Shown here: positions 21,401 through 32,908 of the stretch, in pieces | Layout of the letters: each line of letters begins with the position of its first letter | Numbering within the stretch: the stretch's first letter is position 1 | Source of the DNA: Prorocentrum cordatum | Taxonomy: Eukaryota; Sar; Dinophyceae; Prorocentrales; Prorocentraceae | NCBI GenBank assembly: GCA_963575745.1 | Contig: CAUYUJ010006513.1 | Location: 395,908 to 459,907 of the forward strand | Direction of reading: 5' to 3' | DNA length: 64,000 nt | The notes under the pieces: generated by a model | What the model was told of the DNA's origin: nothing | Databases searched by the model: none | What the model saw: the letters and a program-made list of their open reading frames with translations, nothing else | Position numbers and translations under genes: made by a program

Positions 21401-23100
21401 GCAGAGGTGTGGCCTCCAAGACGGCCAAAGAGACCTCCCAGATCTCCCCAATGAGCTCCAAAAGGGCCCCAAGAACCACCAAAAGAGCCCCAAGAGGGCT
21501 CTAAGAGCCTCCCCCCCTTCACCCCACCCTCTACCCCGCCCTCCACCCCCTTCCTTTTTGGCCAAAGATGGCTCCACGAGGGCCCTCGATCGCCTAAGAT
21601 GGCCTTCGAAATTGCCCAAGCCAGCCGAGCATGGCTAAAGATAGCCTCCGCCAGACCTCCAAGAGGCCTCAGGACAGCCTCAAGATGGGCCCAAGATAGC
21701 CGAGCATGGCTTAATATGGCCTCCGACAGCCTCTGGCCGAGCATGGCTCCAGGTAGTCTCCAAGAAGCCTCAAGACAGCCTCCCATGGTTTCTGGATGGG
21801 CTGGTGGGGATACGCGAAGCGTCAAGAATTTGCGTTTCGAATGGCCCCCATGGCGGATATCCTCCTCCTGCTGCTGCTCCTTGTCTTCTCCTCTTCCTCC
21901 TCCTGTTCCCCGAAAATCATCCAGAACGGCAGGGGGAATACATGATCCGACAGCTTGGCCAAGCTGGGGTCCAACGTTTGGCTACAGAGGCGTTTCCCGC
22001 AAAAGCAGGGGCGGCGGTGATTCGCCGTAGGCGTTTTCGATAATATCATCACCGGGGCCCTTCTTCATCTTCATTTTCATGTTCCTCCTCCTCCTCCTCC
22101 ACCCCCTCGTCCGTCCCCTCTTCATATTCGTCCTCATTCCCCCTCCTCCTCCTCCCCCCATGCCCCGGGCGACTCACGCGCCGTCATGCCAAGGCGCCGT
22201 GCGCGAGAGCAGCAGGACGAGGAAGAGCAGGACGAGGAGGAGGAGGAAGGAGGAAGAGGAGGACGAGGAGCAGGAGGAAGCAGAGGATAACGCAGGAAAG
22301 TTGCAACAGCTGCACGATGCGTGCTGGCGCACCCGAACACTTGGTGCACCTGGCGCACGCGAGGCCCGCTGCTTTCAGAGTAACGAGCCATCGGTTGAGA
22401 CATGTTGCGTTCCACTCAGGCGTGCTGGGGTGTAGTTTCGGGGGCCTTATTTTTTGTCATGCGACGCGTCGCCGCGACATTAAGGCTGACGTCCTATGGA
22501 TCGAAGCAACTGCGCAAGCCGCATGCGCGACGTTATTTTCACGTCGCCATAGAAACCCGGTGAAAAGCAGGAGACCTCCAGGATTTTATGGTCAAAATCC
22601 TGGAGGTGTCCCGGCAACGTTTTCGCAACGACTTCGAAGCAAATCAATAGAACGTCCGCATCAAAACCCCAGCGCGCGGATTTTTCCCCAAGTGGATTTT
22701 GCTCTGACACGCCACGCGCGCCGGCGCGCAGACGGGGAAGCGGGCAAGGCGGGGTACAAGACAAAACAAACCGACATTCGGAACCACACTTACGACATAC
22801 AGGTGGTCGGTAACAACGCACATATATACAAACAGAAGACAGGGTGGGCCGACCTGGGAAACGAAATTGCGAGGCGAACCACGTTTTTGAACGTGTGCGA
22901 TAGTAACAACGCAGACACGAAAGCCCGATCACAGGACGGAGTAATCGGACATTGAGAAAGAATCTGGGAAATCCGTGACGCCGTTGAAAATCTGCGATAG
23001 TGCCGAACTCAAGGGCGCTTTTCCACTCTGACACAAGATACGCGGACAACGACGATCCGAAAATTTGCGATAGTGACGACCTTCCAGACTCTGAGTACCG
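21401..23100. other. Intergenic stretch between the two Helitron-like elements
   Basis: 21410-21830 is a degenerate minisatellite of ccaagagggcc / cctcaagacagcc type, related to 26880-27200. 22080-22280 is CTC then GAG rich. 22574-22607 is a hairpin with 14-bp perfect arms. 22800-23090 has three copies of the short direct repeat gcgatagtaacaac / gcgatagtgacgac. A 212-codon open frame (22317-22955) has no recognisable similarity and I do not call it. Confidence 0.6.
22574..22607. repeat. Hairpin with 14-bp perfect arms
   Basis: Arms acctccaggatttt and aaaatcctggaggt, loop atggtc (22588-22593). Allowing one mismatch the arms extend to about 17 bp. It stands alone, with no T-run or gene end beside it. 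Confidence 0.9.
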
Positions 23101-23104
23101 TGAC

Positions 23105-23600
23105 ACTGAGCGTGGCCGCCGCAGGGAGCTCCACCGAAAACCCCGATGGCAGCGCCGCGCGCCGCGACGCCCATTTCGGAATGCCCCTCACGGGGATCGC
23201 GCCCGCTTCCTTCCTTTCTTTTTCTCCCGATTTGCCCGCGCACTCCAATGTCCAAGGCTGCGGGCGCAGCGCGGCACAGAGTCCCCGCGACGCGCGCCGG
23301 TCGCCCCGACGGGGTCCCAGCGACGCGCGCGGGTCGTCCGCTGCGCGGGGCACAGAGAGCTAGCTGGCTGGCTGATAGCGGCAAGGGCTCCGGCCGCTAG
23401 GCCGGGCGATAACGGGAACGCGAGGCGCTGGGCTGAGCGCGGCACGAAGTTCCCGCGACGCGCGCCGGTCGCCCCGGGAAGGTCCCAGCGACGCGCGCGG
23501 GTCGTCCGCGGCGCGAAGCCTAACAATGGAGCAGTCGACAGAAGGCGAGGCCTGGGCGGGCCGCTTCTCAGGCCTCGCGGATGAACTCGGCGAAGGCCAA
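23105..23600 (-). repeat. 3' end shared by the two Helitron-like elements, copy 2
   Basis: Counterpart of 9730-10232. Conserved landmarks in order are tgagcgtggccgccgcag, gcgcactccaa, aaggctgcgg, gagctagctggc and gcctcgcggat-aactcgg. Homology stops abruptly at the left edge, as expected of an element terminus. Confidence 0.85.
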
Positions 23601-23615
23601 CTCCCTGGCGACAAC

Positions 23616-25259
23616 CTACCGCGGCCGCTTGCGGGCGCGCTCCCGGGGCGCGGGGATCGGGATCTCCGCCGCGCTCGGGGTCGCCGCCGACGCCGCCGGC
23701 CCGGTCGACGCGCCCTGCGTCGCCGCCGCCGCCGCCGCTGGCCCGGGCGTCGCCGCCGCCGCCGCCGTCGCTGACCCGGGCGTCGTCGCCGCCGCCGCTG
23801 GCCTGGGCGTGGCTGCTTCCGCCGCTGGCTCAGCCGGCGGCCGCCTGCGGGCGCGCTCCTCGAGCCCCTGCTCGTCGGCCCCCGCCGCTGCCGCCGCCAG
23901 CCCAGGCGTCGCCTCCGCTGTCGCTGGCCCTGGGGTCGCCGCCGCCGCTGGCTCGGCCGGCGTTCGCTTGCGGGTGCGCTCCACGAGTTTCCGCTCGCCG
24001 TTGGCCCCAGCCCTGCGGCCGCGCTGCTCCTGCCGGGCCTCCCGGGCGCGCAGTTCGTCAACCAGGCGCTGGAGGGCGTCGGGCGCGGCGTGCTCACCGG
24101 GGGTCGGCTCGGCGTTGACCTCGTCCTCCAGCGCGTCGCCCTCGTCGCCCTCGGGCGCGGGCGCGCCGCGCGGGCCTGTCCCGCCCCGCCACCGGCCACG
24201 GCTCGCGAGCACGATCCCGCCCACCTTCGACGACTCGCACAGCCGGAACTGCAGGCGGAGATCATCGGACGTCCGCCAGATCTCCATCCTCGCGGCCAGG
24301 CGCTCCCAGAAGCCCCGCTCCTGCGTCAAGGTGGCAGCTGCCGCGCAGCTTTCGTAGCGCTTCTTCACGGCGAGCAACCGTCGGCGGAACCTCTTGCACT
24401 CCCCGAGGGCATCGTCAAACTCGTCTGAGAGAACCCCGCAGCACGCACTGCCACCGGCCATGCCGAGCGAGCGGCCCTGGAGAAACTGCAGCCCCGACCG
24501 GGCGCCAGGCCCCGGGATGCACCCGCCCTGCTTCGCGAAGCCGCCCGTCGGCTCCTCCGCCAGCAGCAACGTATACAGGGCGACTGCGTTCTTGCCGAGC
24601 AGGCCGCCGAACGCGCGGCTCCTGGCAATGCAGAAAGACCGCCTCCAGTCATCTTTGAGCGCCAGCGCGCAGTTGCCCTCGGCCTTGAGGATAGCTTCTA
24701 GCCGAGCTCGCTTCCGGTCCTGTTTCTGCGAAGCTTCCAGGTAGAAGGAACGCTTGTCGAAACTGTCCGTGAAGGGCTCCCCCGTGAATTCTTGCGCCAG
24801 GGCGATTATCCGAGAACCTTTAACGTTCTGCTCGCCGCGGGTCTGCTCGTGCACGTGTATGCAGAACTCCCGCGAGTTCACCAAGCTCATCGTGGCGCAA
24901 AAGATCCTACGGCGCAAGCTCTCGCGCTTGGACATGCGCTTGCCGGTCTCCAGGTTAAGAAGAGTGCACACGTCGGTCTCCTCGTGGTTGAGCTTCCGCT
25001 CGCGGAGCACCTGCATCTTGTCCACCTGCGTGGTCTTCTTTACCCAATTCCCCACGGAATTGCCGTACTTCTTGTAGTCCACGCTGTGCGCCCAGAAACG
25101 CTTGAACGCTGGAATGGCACCGTCGGCGGCGCACAGATCGTTAAGGCGATCAGAAATCGGACATTGGACATCGGCCCGCTTCATAGGAAACTCCTCGCGG
25201 CACCCCAGGATGTCGCAAACCAAATCCAGAGCAGCTGTGGGATCCATCTTCACCGACAT
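23616..25259 (-). CDS. 547-aa orphan protein of the second element
   Basis: The start ATG at 25259 lies 132 bp inside the SL-like 5' box. I recognise no family. Residues about 1-330 look like a folded domain: CDILGCREEFPMKRADVQ, WVKKTTQVDKMQVLRERKL, LLNLETGKRMSKRESLRRR and ESCAAAATLTQERGFWERL, mixed hydrophobic and basic. From about residue 370 the protein turns to charged linker and then to Ala/Pro/Thr-rich repeats introduced by RxRxRxPAEPA. It stops at 23616, a few codons before sequence that aligns with the helicase C-terminus (KR...ELAFAEFIREA); a stop and an indel separate them, so the C-terminus may once have extended to 23572. It may be a captured host gene. Function unknown. Confidence 0.65.
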   Translation of the reverse strand: MSVKMDPTAALDLVCDILGCREEFPMKRADVQCPISDRLNDLCAADGAIPAFKRFWAHSVDYKKYGNSVGNWVKKTTQVDKMQVLRERKLNHEETDVCTLLNLETGKRMSKRESLRRRIFCATMSLVNSREFCIHVHEQTRGEQNVKGSRIIALAQEFTGEPFTDSFDKRSFYLEASQKQDRKRARLEAILKAEGNCALALKDDWRRSFCIARSRAFGGLLGKNAVALYTLLLAEEPTGGFAKQGGCIPGPGARSGLQFLQGRSLGMAGGSACCGVLSDEFDDALGECKRFRRRLLAVKKRYESCAAAATLTQERGFWERLAARMEIWRTSDDLRLQFRLCESSKVGGIVLASRGRWRGGTGPRGAPAPEGDEGDALEDEVNAEPTPGEHAAPDALQRLVDELRAREARQEQRGRRAGANGERKLVERTRKRTPAEPAAAATPGPATAEATPGLAAAAAGADEQGLEERARRRPPAEPAAEAATPRPAAAATTPGSATAAAAATPGPAAAAAATQGASTGPAASAATPSAAEIPIPAPRERARKRPR

Positions 25260-25390
25260 GGCGCGGCGCTGGAGCCCCGCGCCGGCGCTCAGAGTCCCCC
25301 CGAATCGTGCCGGTCGTCCCCGAAAGGAGTCCCGGCAACGAGCGGGGGTCGTCTGGGGATGGTGTGGCGGGGGGGAGAACCCGCCCCGGG

Positions 25391-25411
25391 CTTGAGCCCA
25401 AACAGTTGCGC
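25391..25411 (-). promoter_or_regulatory. DinoSL-like relic at the 5' end of the second element
   Basis: Plus-strand cttgagcccaaacagttgcg matches 15 of 21 positions of reverse-complemented DinoSL, with the eight bases next to the gene exact. It lies 132 bp before the ORF start, comparable with about 155 bp in the first element. Confidence 0.4.
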
Positions 25412-25439
25412 AGCCTGCTCAATGTCCCCATCTCCCTCT

Positions 25440-25735
<296 letters not shown>

Positions 25736-26370
25736 ACGGAAGCGGCGGCGACGGCGGCGACAGGGGCGACGACGGGTCGGCCGACCACAAAGCTTCAACT
25801 CCGACGGCCTCCGACGGCCTCCGGAGATCTCTGGAGGTCTCCAAAAGCCCTCTCGAATCCCCCACCGGCCGCCCCTGTGGGCCTCAAGCCACCCCGGGAG
25901 TCCCAAAAAACACATTAGAAACACAAAATAATAAAACCAGATCCTCTAGAAGAGAAGAGGAACGCGAGCAGAGGGAGAGAGGACAGCGAACGCATGAAAA
26001 GAGGAGGGAGAGGAGGGAGGAGGCAGGGAGAGGGAGGGAAGGAGACAGGGGGAGGGAGAGGAGGGAGAGGCAGGGAGAGGAGGGAGGAGCACAGGGGGAA
26101 AGAGGAGGGAGAGGAGGGAGGAGGCAGGGGGAGGGAGGAGTGAGCGGATGAGAGCAGGAGGAGGAAGAGGAGGGGACGGGGCGGAGGGTGAGCCCTCCGG
26201 TGTCCGGCCGACCCCCCCCCAAAAAAAAACAAAAAAACAAAAAAAAAAAAAAAAACACGATAACAATCCAAACAACAGTCCAATTCAAATAGAAAGATAT
26301 TATTTGTGTTGAGACAGCAGGAAGAATCGCTCTCTTGACTTGCATGCGCGCCAGCGAAGCGAGCTTCCTT
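25736..26370. other. Gene-free: GA-rich and poly-A DNA
   Basis: 25800-25840 has short repeats of ctccgacggcctccg/gagatctctggagg. 25940-26170 is a degenerate gggagagg purine tract. 26213-26255 is poly-C followed by poly-A. Nothing else recognised. Confidence 0.7.
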
Positions 26371-26875
26371 TGGTAAGGACGCTTTAGTTTAAAACCCCGA
26401 AAAAGGATTCCTGATTAAGGATTCCTTCGTAAGCACTCTTTTTGTAAAGATGGTAAGGACTCATTAATTGGGATTCCTTGTGAGGGATCCCCTGGCACAT
26501 ATTCCTTATGATATCCCTTAGAAAATACTCCGCACTAGGGGTTCCTTAGTGATGACCCTTTAGTAAGGATTCCGCACTAAAGATTCCTTGGCAAAGATTC
26601 CTCTAAGGACTCTTGAGTAAAGATTCCTTTTTGCAGCGACTCCTTACTAAAGGTTCCTTGATCGAGCTTCCATAAAAAAAGGGTTCCTCCGAAGAGATTC
26701 CTTAAGAAGGACTCGAATTCAAAGATTCCTTACTGAAGGTTCCCTAATAAATATTCCCTACTCAGGATTCCTGAGTGAAGATCCCTGACGAAGGATTCCT
26801 GATCAAAAGGCTCATATTAAAGTGCATATCAATAAGGTCCCATCCAAGGGATTCCTCAGGAAGGACTCCATAATA
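26370..26875 (+). repeat. Degenerate GATTCCTTA minisatellite
   Basis: Over about 500 bp the word gattcctt or a close variant recurs every 15-20 bp, joined by taaggac or taaagg. It is AT-rich compared with its surroundings. No ORF. Confidence 0.8.
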
Positions 26876-27210
26876 CAGACCCCGAACTCCTCGACGCCCG
26901 AAGACGGCCCAAGAGGCCCCCAAAACCACCCCAAAACGGGACAGTTGGCCTCCGAAGGGGCCCCAAGACGGCCCACGAGCGCCCCATGACGGCCCAAGAG
27001 GCGCCCAAGACGGCCCAACAACAGGGTCTCAAGACAGCCCAAAAAGGGGCCCCAGAGAAGGAACACGAACCAAAAGTCCGAGCATTCCGCCCCAATGGGG
27101 CCCCCAGGGCGCCAAGAGGCCCCCAAGGGGCCCCAAGAAGCCCCCAAAAGGCCCCCGAGAGGCCCCAAGAGGCCCCAAGAGGCCCCAAGACGGCCCCCAA
27201 GAAGCCTCAC
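26876..27210 (+). repeat. Degenerate CCCAAGACGGCC minisatellite
   Basis: Repeats of cccaagacggcc, ccccaagaggcc and cccccaaaaggc make up about 330 bp. The same family occurs at 21410-21830. Confidence 0.8.
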
Positions 27211-27384
27211 AATTGCCACACACGAGATCCCAACGAACATCCACCAGCCTTATAACCCACAACGGAGGCACGGTGGCGGGACTTGCCGTAGGCAGCGGGA
27301 TAGATACCCCCATCCTGCATCCCCCTCCGCCTGAACCGCCTCACCCCCACCATAATACACTTCGTCATCATCACCCATGCCCTC

Positions 27385-27401
27385 ATCATGCCCCTCCTCC
27401 T
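27385..27401 (+). repeat. Target-site duplication of LINE C, left copy
   Basis: atcatgccCctcctcct-type 17-mer that matches 34075-34091 at 16 of 17 positions (C versus T at position 8). It is set in decayed catcat/cctcct microsatellite sequence. Confidence 0.7.
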
Positions 27402-27428
27402 GGGCACGTCGCTGCGGACATGAGTCCC

Positions 27429-28609
27429 TCAGACCACTCGCCGACGGGCACTACGGCGCTTCAATTGCGCCTGCGCTGCTGGAAAAGTTTGAGCAGCGCA
27501 CTCGCACGGCACTGGCGCGGGCAGAGGACCAACACGAATGAAGATGTAATAAGCAAAGATGGGGATAACAAGAGAAGGTTCAGACGAGAACGAGAGAAGA
27601 CCAAGACAGCGAATGGGACATTCAGGGACGAAAGAAACCTGCATCAGTTCAGTGACTAGCCCCCACAAACGCGGGCAGCACGAATAATGCAACAACGAAT
27701 CGCGCGCGTTGGGACATCCGAAACAACGCGCCTTAAGCTCAGTCGTGCATTCTGAAATTTGAGATCCAGGCCCCACTCACGGTTCTGAGGAAGGCCGACC
27801 TCATTGCAGGCGGAAATTTAAGCAACTCGCTCTTTACTTGGGGCCACTCTACACTGGTTAAAACTCGGTGTCGCTCTGGGAAGTACCTCAGCCATCGCTC
27901 CATCCAGTCTCTGATTAGAGACTCTCCAAAAACAACACTATTCCGCACAGAAGCGATCGCTCACTGAAGTTTGACCTTCTTCGTCCCCGACTGTCGGTGA
28001 GCGGTCAGAAATTCACGGGCTCTACTTACAACATCATTGCTAGCACATCGCAGATGCTTCGTCTTGGGGAAGCCTAGCGATGCCTCTTCGCTCCACAAAA
28101 GCCGGAGATTGCCAAAACCTGGGATGCTTCGAGCCGATCTCCAGAGGCTATAAGCCTCGCATCGCTTCTACTCGCAACATGCGCAGCGGCACTCTCCACT
28201 CCGGCATGGTGACCCATGCGGACCGAATAAGAGCAGAAGCACATGCGACTTCGATACTGTTGATCTTCGGCCCGCCCCATTCTTTCACCGCAATCAAGGA
28301 AGACACAGACAGCGTGCAATTAGGCAACGAGAAGACAGAGGCGAGGGAGGCATGCTCGAGGCGAGGAAGAGCGGGGGCACCTGGAATGGAACGGGGAAGC
28401 TGAGCTAATTGAGCGACATACGATAACGTGGGAGTGGTCCTTTTACTACACAGGTATTCAGCTACGGCAGTGGGCGCCTTTTCTCTTCCAATTTGCGCAG
28501 CGCGCCCGCGCCATGTCTGAACGGGCTTGCGCCGAGCCCCGGAGGGGCGCCCGGACCCAAGATCAGCCCAAGATAGGTAAGCATCGCAACAACTGTGAAG
28601 TCCTTCCAC
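27429..28609 (-). pseudogene. LINE C ORF2, C-terminal part
   Basis: 28609-28148 reads RRKPVQTWRGRAAQIG and then YLCSKRTTPTLSYVAQL, typical of the region after the RT fingers/palm in these LINEs (Y...R..P.LSYVAQL). 27948-27739 reads PPAMRSAFLRTVSGAWISN, and 27700-27640 has the zinc-knuckle-like CFGCPNARDSLLHYSCCP (C-x2-C, H, C). The pieces are in different frames with stops between them. Confidence 0.75.
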
Positions 28610-28849
28610 TGCGGGATGCGTTTCTTAATCCACGCATCATATCTTTCCTGCAGTAGGAGGGGATCATTTATCAGCTAGCGGGAGTGTAAACATTTGCTAA
28701 GTTCCAACCTCAGATGGGCACGTCTCAAGCACAACGCCTTCGCGATGGACGAAGAACTCCAGCTCGGAGTTCGGCGGAGCATAGCGCGCGCACGCGCCCA
28801 GGAGAGGGCCACACACTCGGACACCCCCAACAAGGGCAAAGGCAAAGGG

Positions 28850-31130
28850 CTACGCGGAGGGGGCGATGTCAAACGCAGCAGGGCGGCGGGCCCCCGGGAT
28901 GACCCGATTGGTTGCCCAGCCTGAGCATTCCTCTAGGCCCAGCCGCCGGCTGACATTGCTATGACAGGGCGGGCGCCGCCTACCTGGCGGTGGGCCCGCC
29001 TGCCACCGCACGCTCTCCACCGACGTCCTAATACCGCCTCGGACGTGCCAGGCTGGGGCCCATGGCCCGCCCCAGGCTCTAGGCCCCCTCACCGGGGCAC
29101 CTCTTGCGGCACATCCCCCTTGGATGGCTGCCGCCTCCCCGGCTCGCCGTAGGCGGCCAGGGGCCGGGCCCCTCCGCGGCCCTCCGCGCTGCTAGCGCCA
29201 TCGCGGCTCCACTTTGCAGCTCCTCGCTGCCCCACTTTTAGACCCCTACCGGCTCAACAACTGTCGACGGTAGGACAGGGTCGTCGACGCACGCGCGCGC
29301 AGGGGCCCTCCTCGTCGGCCCCACCGAGCGGCGTCGACACGGTTACGGCTGGTTCGATGGGACAAGGTCCACAGCATGACCCGCAGGGCGCGGCTCCACA
29401 GAACCTTGCGGGTGACCAACAGTACACTGGACAGTCTCATGCGCAAGATTTCGCGGCTGTCAGTCCCCCTACCAGACAACCCGCACATCGCTGGCGAAGC
29501 TACCCCCCTTTGCTCCGCGGCCATCTGCACTCCGTCCAAGCAACTGGAGACTCAGGTGTACCATATTTCCTATTCCTGCGGCCGTCAGCTGCAACCCAGC
29601 TGATCGTCGTCACCACCCTTCCGAGGCTAGCGCTCATACCCACCATCCTGCAGCGTGGGGCGCCACTTCAACCCCGCCCTTGGTCGCGGACGGCACTACG
29701 CTACCCTTCCTTGCGCCGCTCCCCGCCCTACCTCCTGCATGTCTCAGGCGGAAACATATTGTCCACCTTTCTGCTGCTGTTAGCTGCACCCTAGCAGAGC
29801 ACCTGGCACTCTCCCGCCGGGCCTTCGCGGGCTTCTTCACCCCGCCCTTGGCACGGGGCTGCATCCGGCTACCCCCTCACTCACCGCCCCCAGGCCGGCC
29901 CCCTCACTTGTCGCAGGCGAAAGCCCTCGTCCCCCATTTCCTGCGGCTGTTAGCTGCACCCTACCAGAGCACCGGGCATTCACATGCATTACCAGCGCAA
30001 GCCTGCCGTGCCTGCCAACTGCACCCTACCACAGGATGGGTTCACTGTTGGCGGAGATGCCCCTCTCGCACTGCGGCTTTTTGCCCTCCGCCCGAGCAAC
30101 GGAACGTCTCATGTGGCACACCTCCCTTATCTTGCTGCTAACAGCTGCAACCCATCACAGCAGAGTCACAATTCTGGCGAAGCTATCGTTCACACCCTGC
30201 ATCCTGCGGCGCTTGCCACTATATCCGCCTAGCATTTGTACTCAAGCAGTCACGCTTCTTTCCGAATCTCAGCGCGCACACGTTTAGTATGAGCGGCCAG
30301 CGTCCGATAGTGACCAAGACAGCTAAGCAGGATGTTGCAGAGCGTCAGAAGCTCTTTCTGAATTGAAGTTCCAGATATGACCCCTGGCATTGAAGCTCCA
30401 GATATGGTCACATGTGCGATCAGGCTTCCATGGAAGGCTATACTACCAGGTAAGATGGTTCACAGTGGGCATTGCCTCGCAATTCGCAGACCTGCGAGTG
30501 GACTACGGCGGCAGGCGAACCCCATGGAGAGAGGTTGTCAACATAGATCGGCCTGCTCATAAGGAGGGGTGATCCCCACTCCCCCCGCCCCTGGTCGTGG
30601 ACAGCAATCGGCTTGCCCCGTGCCTGCCTCTCCGCGTCCTACCATTCCCACATTGTCCCACATTTCTGCGGCTGTTAGCTGCACCCCGCCAGAACACGCG
30701 GCATTTTCACGCGGTGCAATCGCGAGCCCCCACTTCGCCCTTGGCGCAGAGCAGCACTTGGATAACCCCACGCTGCCGCTCCCAGGCCAGTCACCTAGAT
30801 GTATCAGTGGGCTGCAGGTCTCGGGCGATGCCACCCCACTTCGCAAGGAGGCTGCACGCCTGGCGGGCCTGAGTTGGCCCCCCATCGAGCTTCTGGTCTC
30901 GGGCGGCGCAACCCCCCGCCCTGAGTCGCGCACGCGGCAGGCCCAGGCTGGCCACCCCCCCCGGCTGGCTTGGCATGCCACTGTCGCCACTGGAGTGTAC
31001 TCCATCGGCGGAGGACTCGAAACGGCGCCGCACGCTAGCCCGGCTGGACTCGTGGCCTGCCCCTTCGTGGCTCGCCGCGGCAGCGACCTTCGACGGACTA
31101 CGCGGTCCTGGAGCTGACCTGGCGGATGGC
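28850..31130. repeat. GC-rich degenerate repeat block inserted in LINE C
   Basis: The box gctgttagctgcaccc with following agcac recurs near 29580, 29777, 29943, 30130 and 30669, each preceded by a cttgg/cgggc-rich segment. Its length roughly accounts for the excess distance between RT motif 0 (31.4 kb) and the RT thumb (28.6 kb). I find no ORF of known type in it, and the exact edges are uncertain. Confidence 0.6.
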
Positions 31131-31339
31131 GCCCGCGCGCCGCACGCGCACTCGCCCCCCGCACTTGCGGCCACTCTGCGACGGCGAAGCAGCCCGCATT
31201 GCACTGGCTTGGGTCAGCCATACTACAAGTTCCGGTTGCTCGGCAAGGGGCGGTCGTCTCCCACCCGGCGTGAGCGTGAGCCGCGGCTTGCCTTCTCTCA
31301 TGTTTCGCCTCGTTCCCCCTTCTCCGGACGGGCTATACT

Positions 31340-32880
31340 TCCACGCCGCGTAGATGAGCCCGTCAAGCCCAGGAGCACTGCCGTTGGCCTTCTTGAAAAC
31401 GTTTTGAATGTTAGCTAGCGTCGGCGGCGGGAGGTCTTTCCGGGAAACGGAGGGCCCATGCCGATCTAAAGATTGAGCGATCTCGCTCGGGACTACTTTT
31501 TTTCCTCCTGGCCGAAGACCGCGCCCCAGCGCTGGCCGAGCAGCTGCAGGACCTGGCCAGGGTCGCGAGCGACGGCCCCGCCGTCGAACTCGAGGCCACA
31601 CAGGGCAACCTGCCTGCCGAAGGGGGCCCAGAGTTTGCCACGAGCGATCTGCCCGTTTCAATCGTCGTCGCTGTTTGCCCCTGGTGAATTCGTTCGTCGC
31701 CGCGTCGATCTCCTTCTTCGTCATCGCCTCCCTCCTGTTCGCCGTCCCTCTCGAGATCTCGCCCATCGTCGTGGCAAACTCGCTAGCATCGATGAGCGCG
31801 ACTTACATCCCTACGGAGTCGACGCACAAGCGTTGCCTACCCAGCTCGGAACTCGGAGTCATCTTCTCTCCCAGTTTGACGTCTTGCCTCCAGACGGTTC
31901 TTGCTGTACTTTTAACCGCGATGCATTTGGAGACTGTTGAGCGAGTTCCGAAGAAGCGAACTCCTGGCGATCCGAGCGGCCCCCTTCATCATTTTCTCGG
32001 AAAAGTCCATGGCAAGGGGCGGGAGCTCATCAACATTCACCTTCTCAAAGACTTTGTCAAAACTTCCGTGTATTTCGGGTGCGAAAAGACTTCAACTGGG
32101 ATGCTCTGGCACGCTTCCCCTCGACGCCCAGGGAGACCGCTCGAGAACGACACTATCAAAAGGGAATGGTCGCTGGTGCCCTCATGGCGCAGCACCTCGG
32201 GAAGCTCCTGCACCCCCCCCGTCTCGGTCAACTGAGTGAGGATCCAGCCCTCATCGAGCGCCGACAGAAGCCTGAGCCTCTCACAGAGTCGGTCCTGGAA
32301 CTTGTAGCCCGACTAGGCCCCGCAAGGACCTCATCAAGATGCGATATTGTCCTTTCCTGCATTCTTTCGCGAAATTGGGTTTCCTGGCCCCCTGGCCCCC
32401 AGGTCTCCCGCGGATAATCTCTGGCTCCCCGACGCCCCCTGTGCGCGGCAGCTGGTCGGCAAAATTAGAATCGCCGGTCACAACTACGAGCATGGTCTCT
32501 GGGGAGAGCTGCGCGTTCGTTTTGCCAAGATTGATTTGCTCCGAGGTAAGGGTCTCCTGAGCGGCCGAGAGGCCGAAGTTATGCATGTTATAATGGCGAG
32601 TCCAGACTCCCGTTTCGAACTCAATACGCACATTGAGAACTCCCCCTGGGGCCAAAACTCTGGACTCGATAGTCGGCGTTAAGTCGGTGTTGGACACGAG
32701 CTCCGGGAAAAAAGGTGATCATCCCTCCTGCGTTCGGCGTGCTACAGAAGGTTGCTGCAGCACAGAAACCCTTGTGCGCGTGATACAATGGCTCGCGCAC
32801 TTCCACCGATCCTGAATCGAAGGTTCGTGGTGAAACAGAGCCCTGGCATTCCACGTGGTCAGAGATAGCGCCCACTTCTC
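31340..32880 (-). pseudogene. LINE C ORF2, endonuclease and start of RT
   Basis: 32880-32719 reads LTTWNARALFHHE, the usual start of an APE-type endonuclease. 32697-32440 has VWTRHYNMHNFGLS and VVVTGDSNFAD, the equivalent of the catalytic GDFN (Phe changed to Ser). About 31440-31400 reads FKKANGSAPGLDGLIYAAW, the APGxDG motif just before RT. The parts lie in different frames, so this is a fossil. Confidence 0.8.
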
Positions 32881-32908
32881 CTTCCCTCGCCAACGGGCGA
32901 GAAGCGGG

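Larger units (their letters stand above)
23105..25411 (-). mobile_element. Second element with Helitron-like ends and a different ORF
   Basis: Its left 500 bp (23105-23600) match the 3' end of the first element, including the last codons of the helicase (ELAFAEFIREA-stop at 23572). Its right end (25270-25411) resembles the first element's 5' region (ccccccga-tcg, ggtcgtcc, acgagcgggggt-gtc, cttgagcc). Between them is an unrelated ORF and no Rep or helicase. It may be a non-autonomous derivative or a composite of two transcript copies. Confidence 0.65.

Noticed and set aside
22317-22955. 212-codon open frame between the Helitron-like elements
   Set aside because: No similarity, no start context or repeat-independent support, and it crosses the isolated hairpin.
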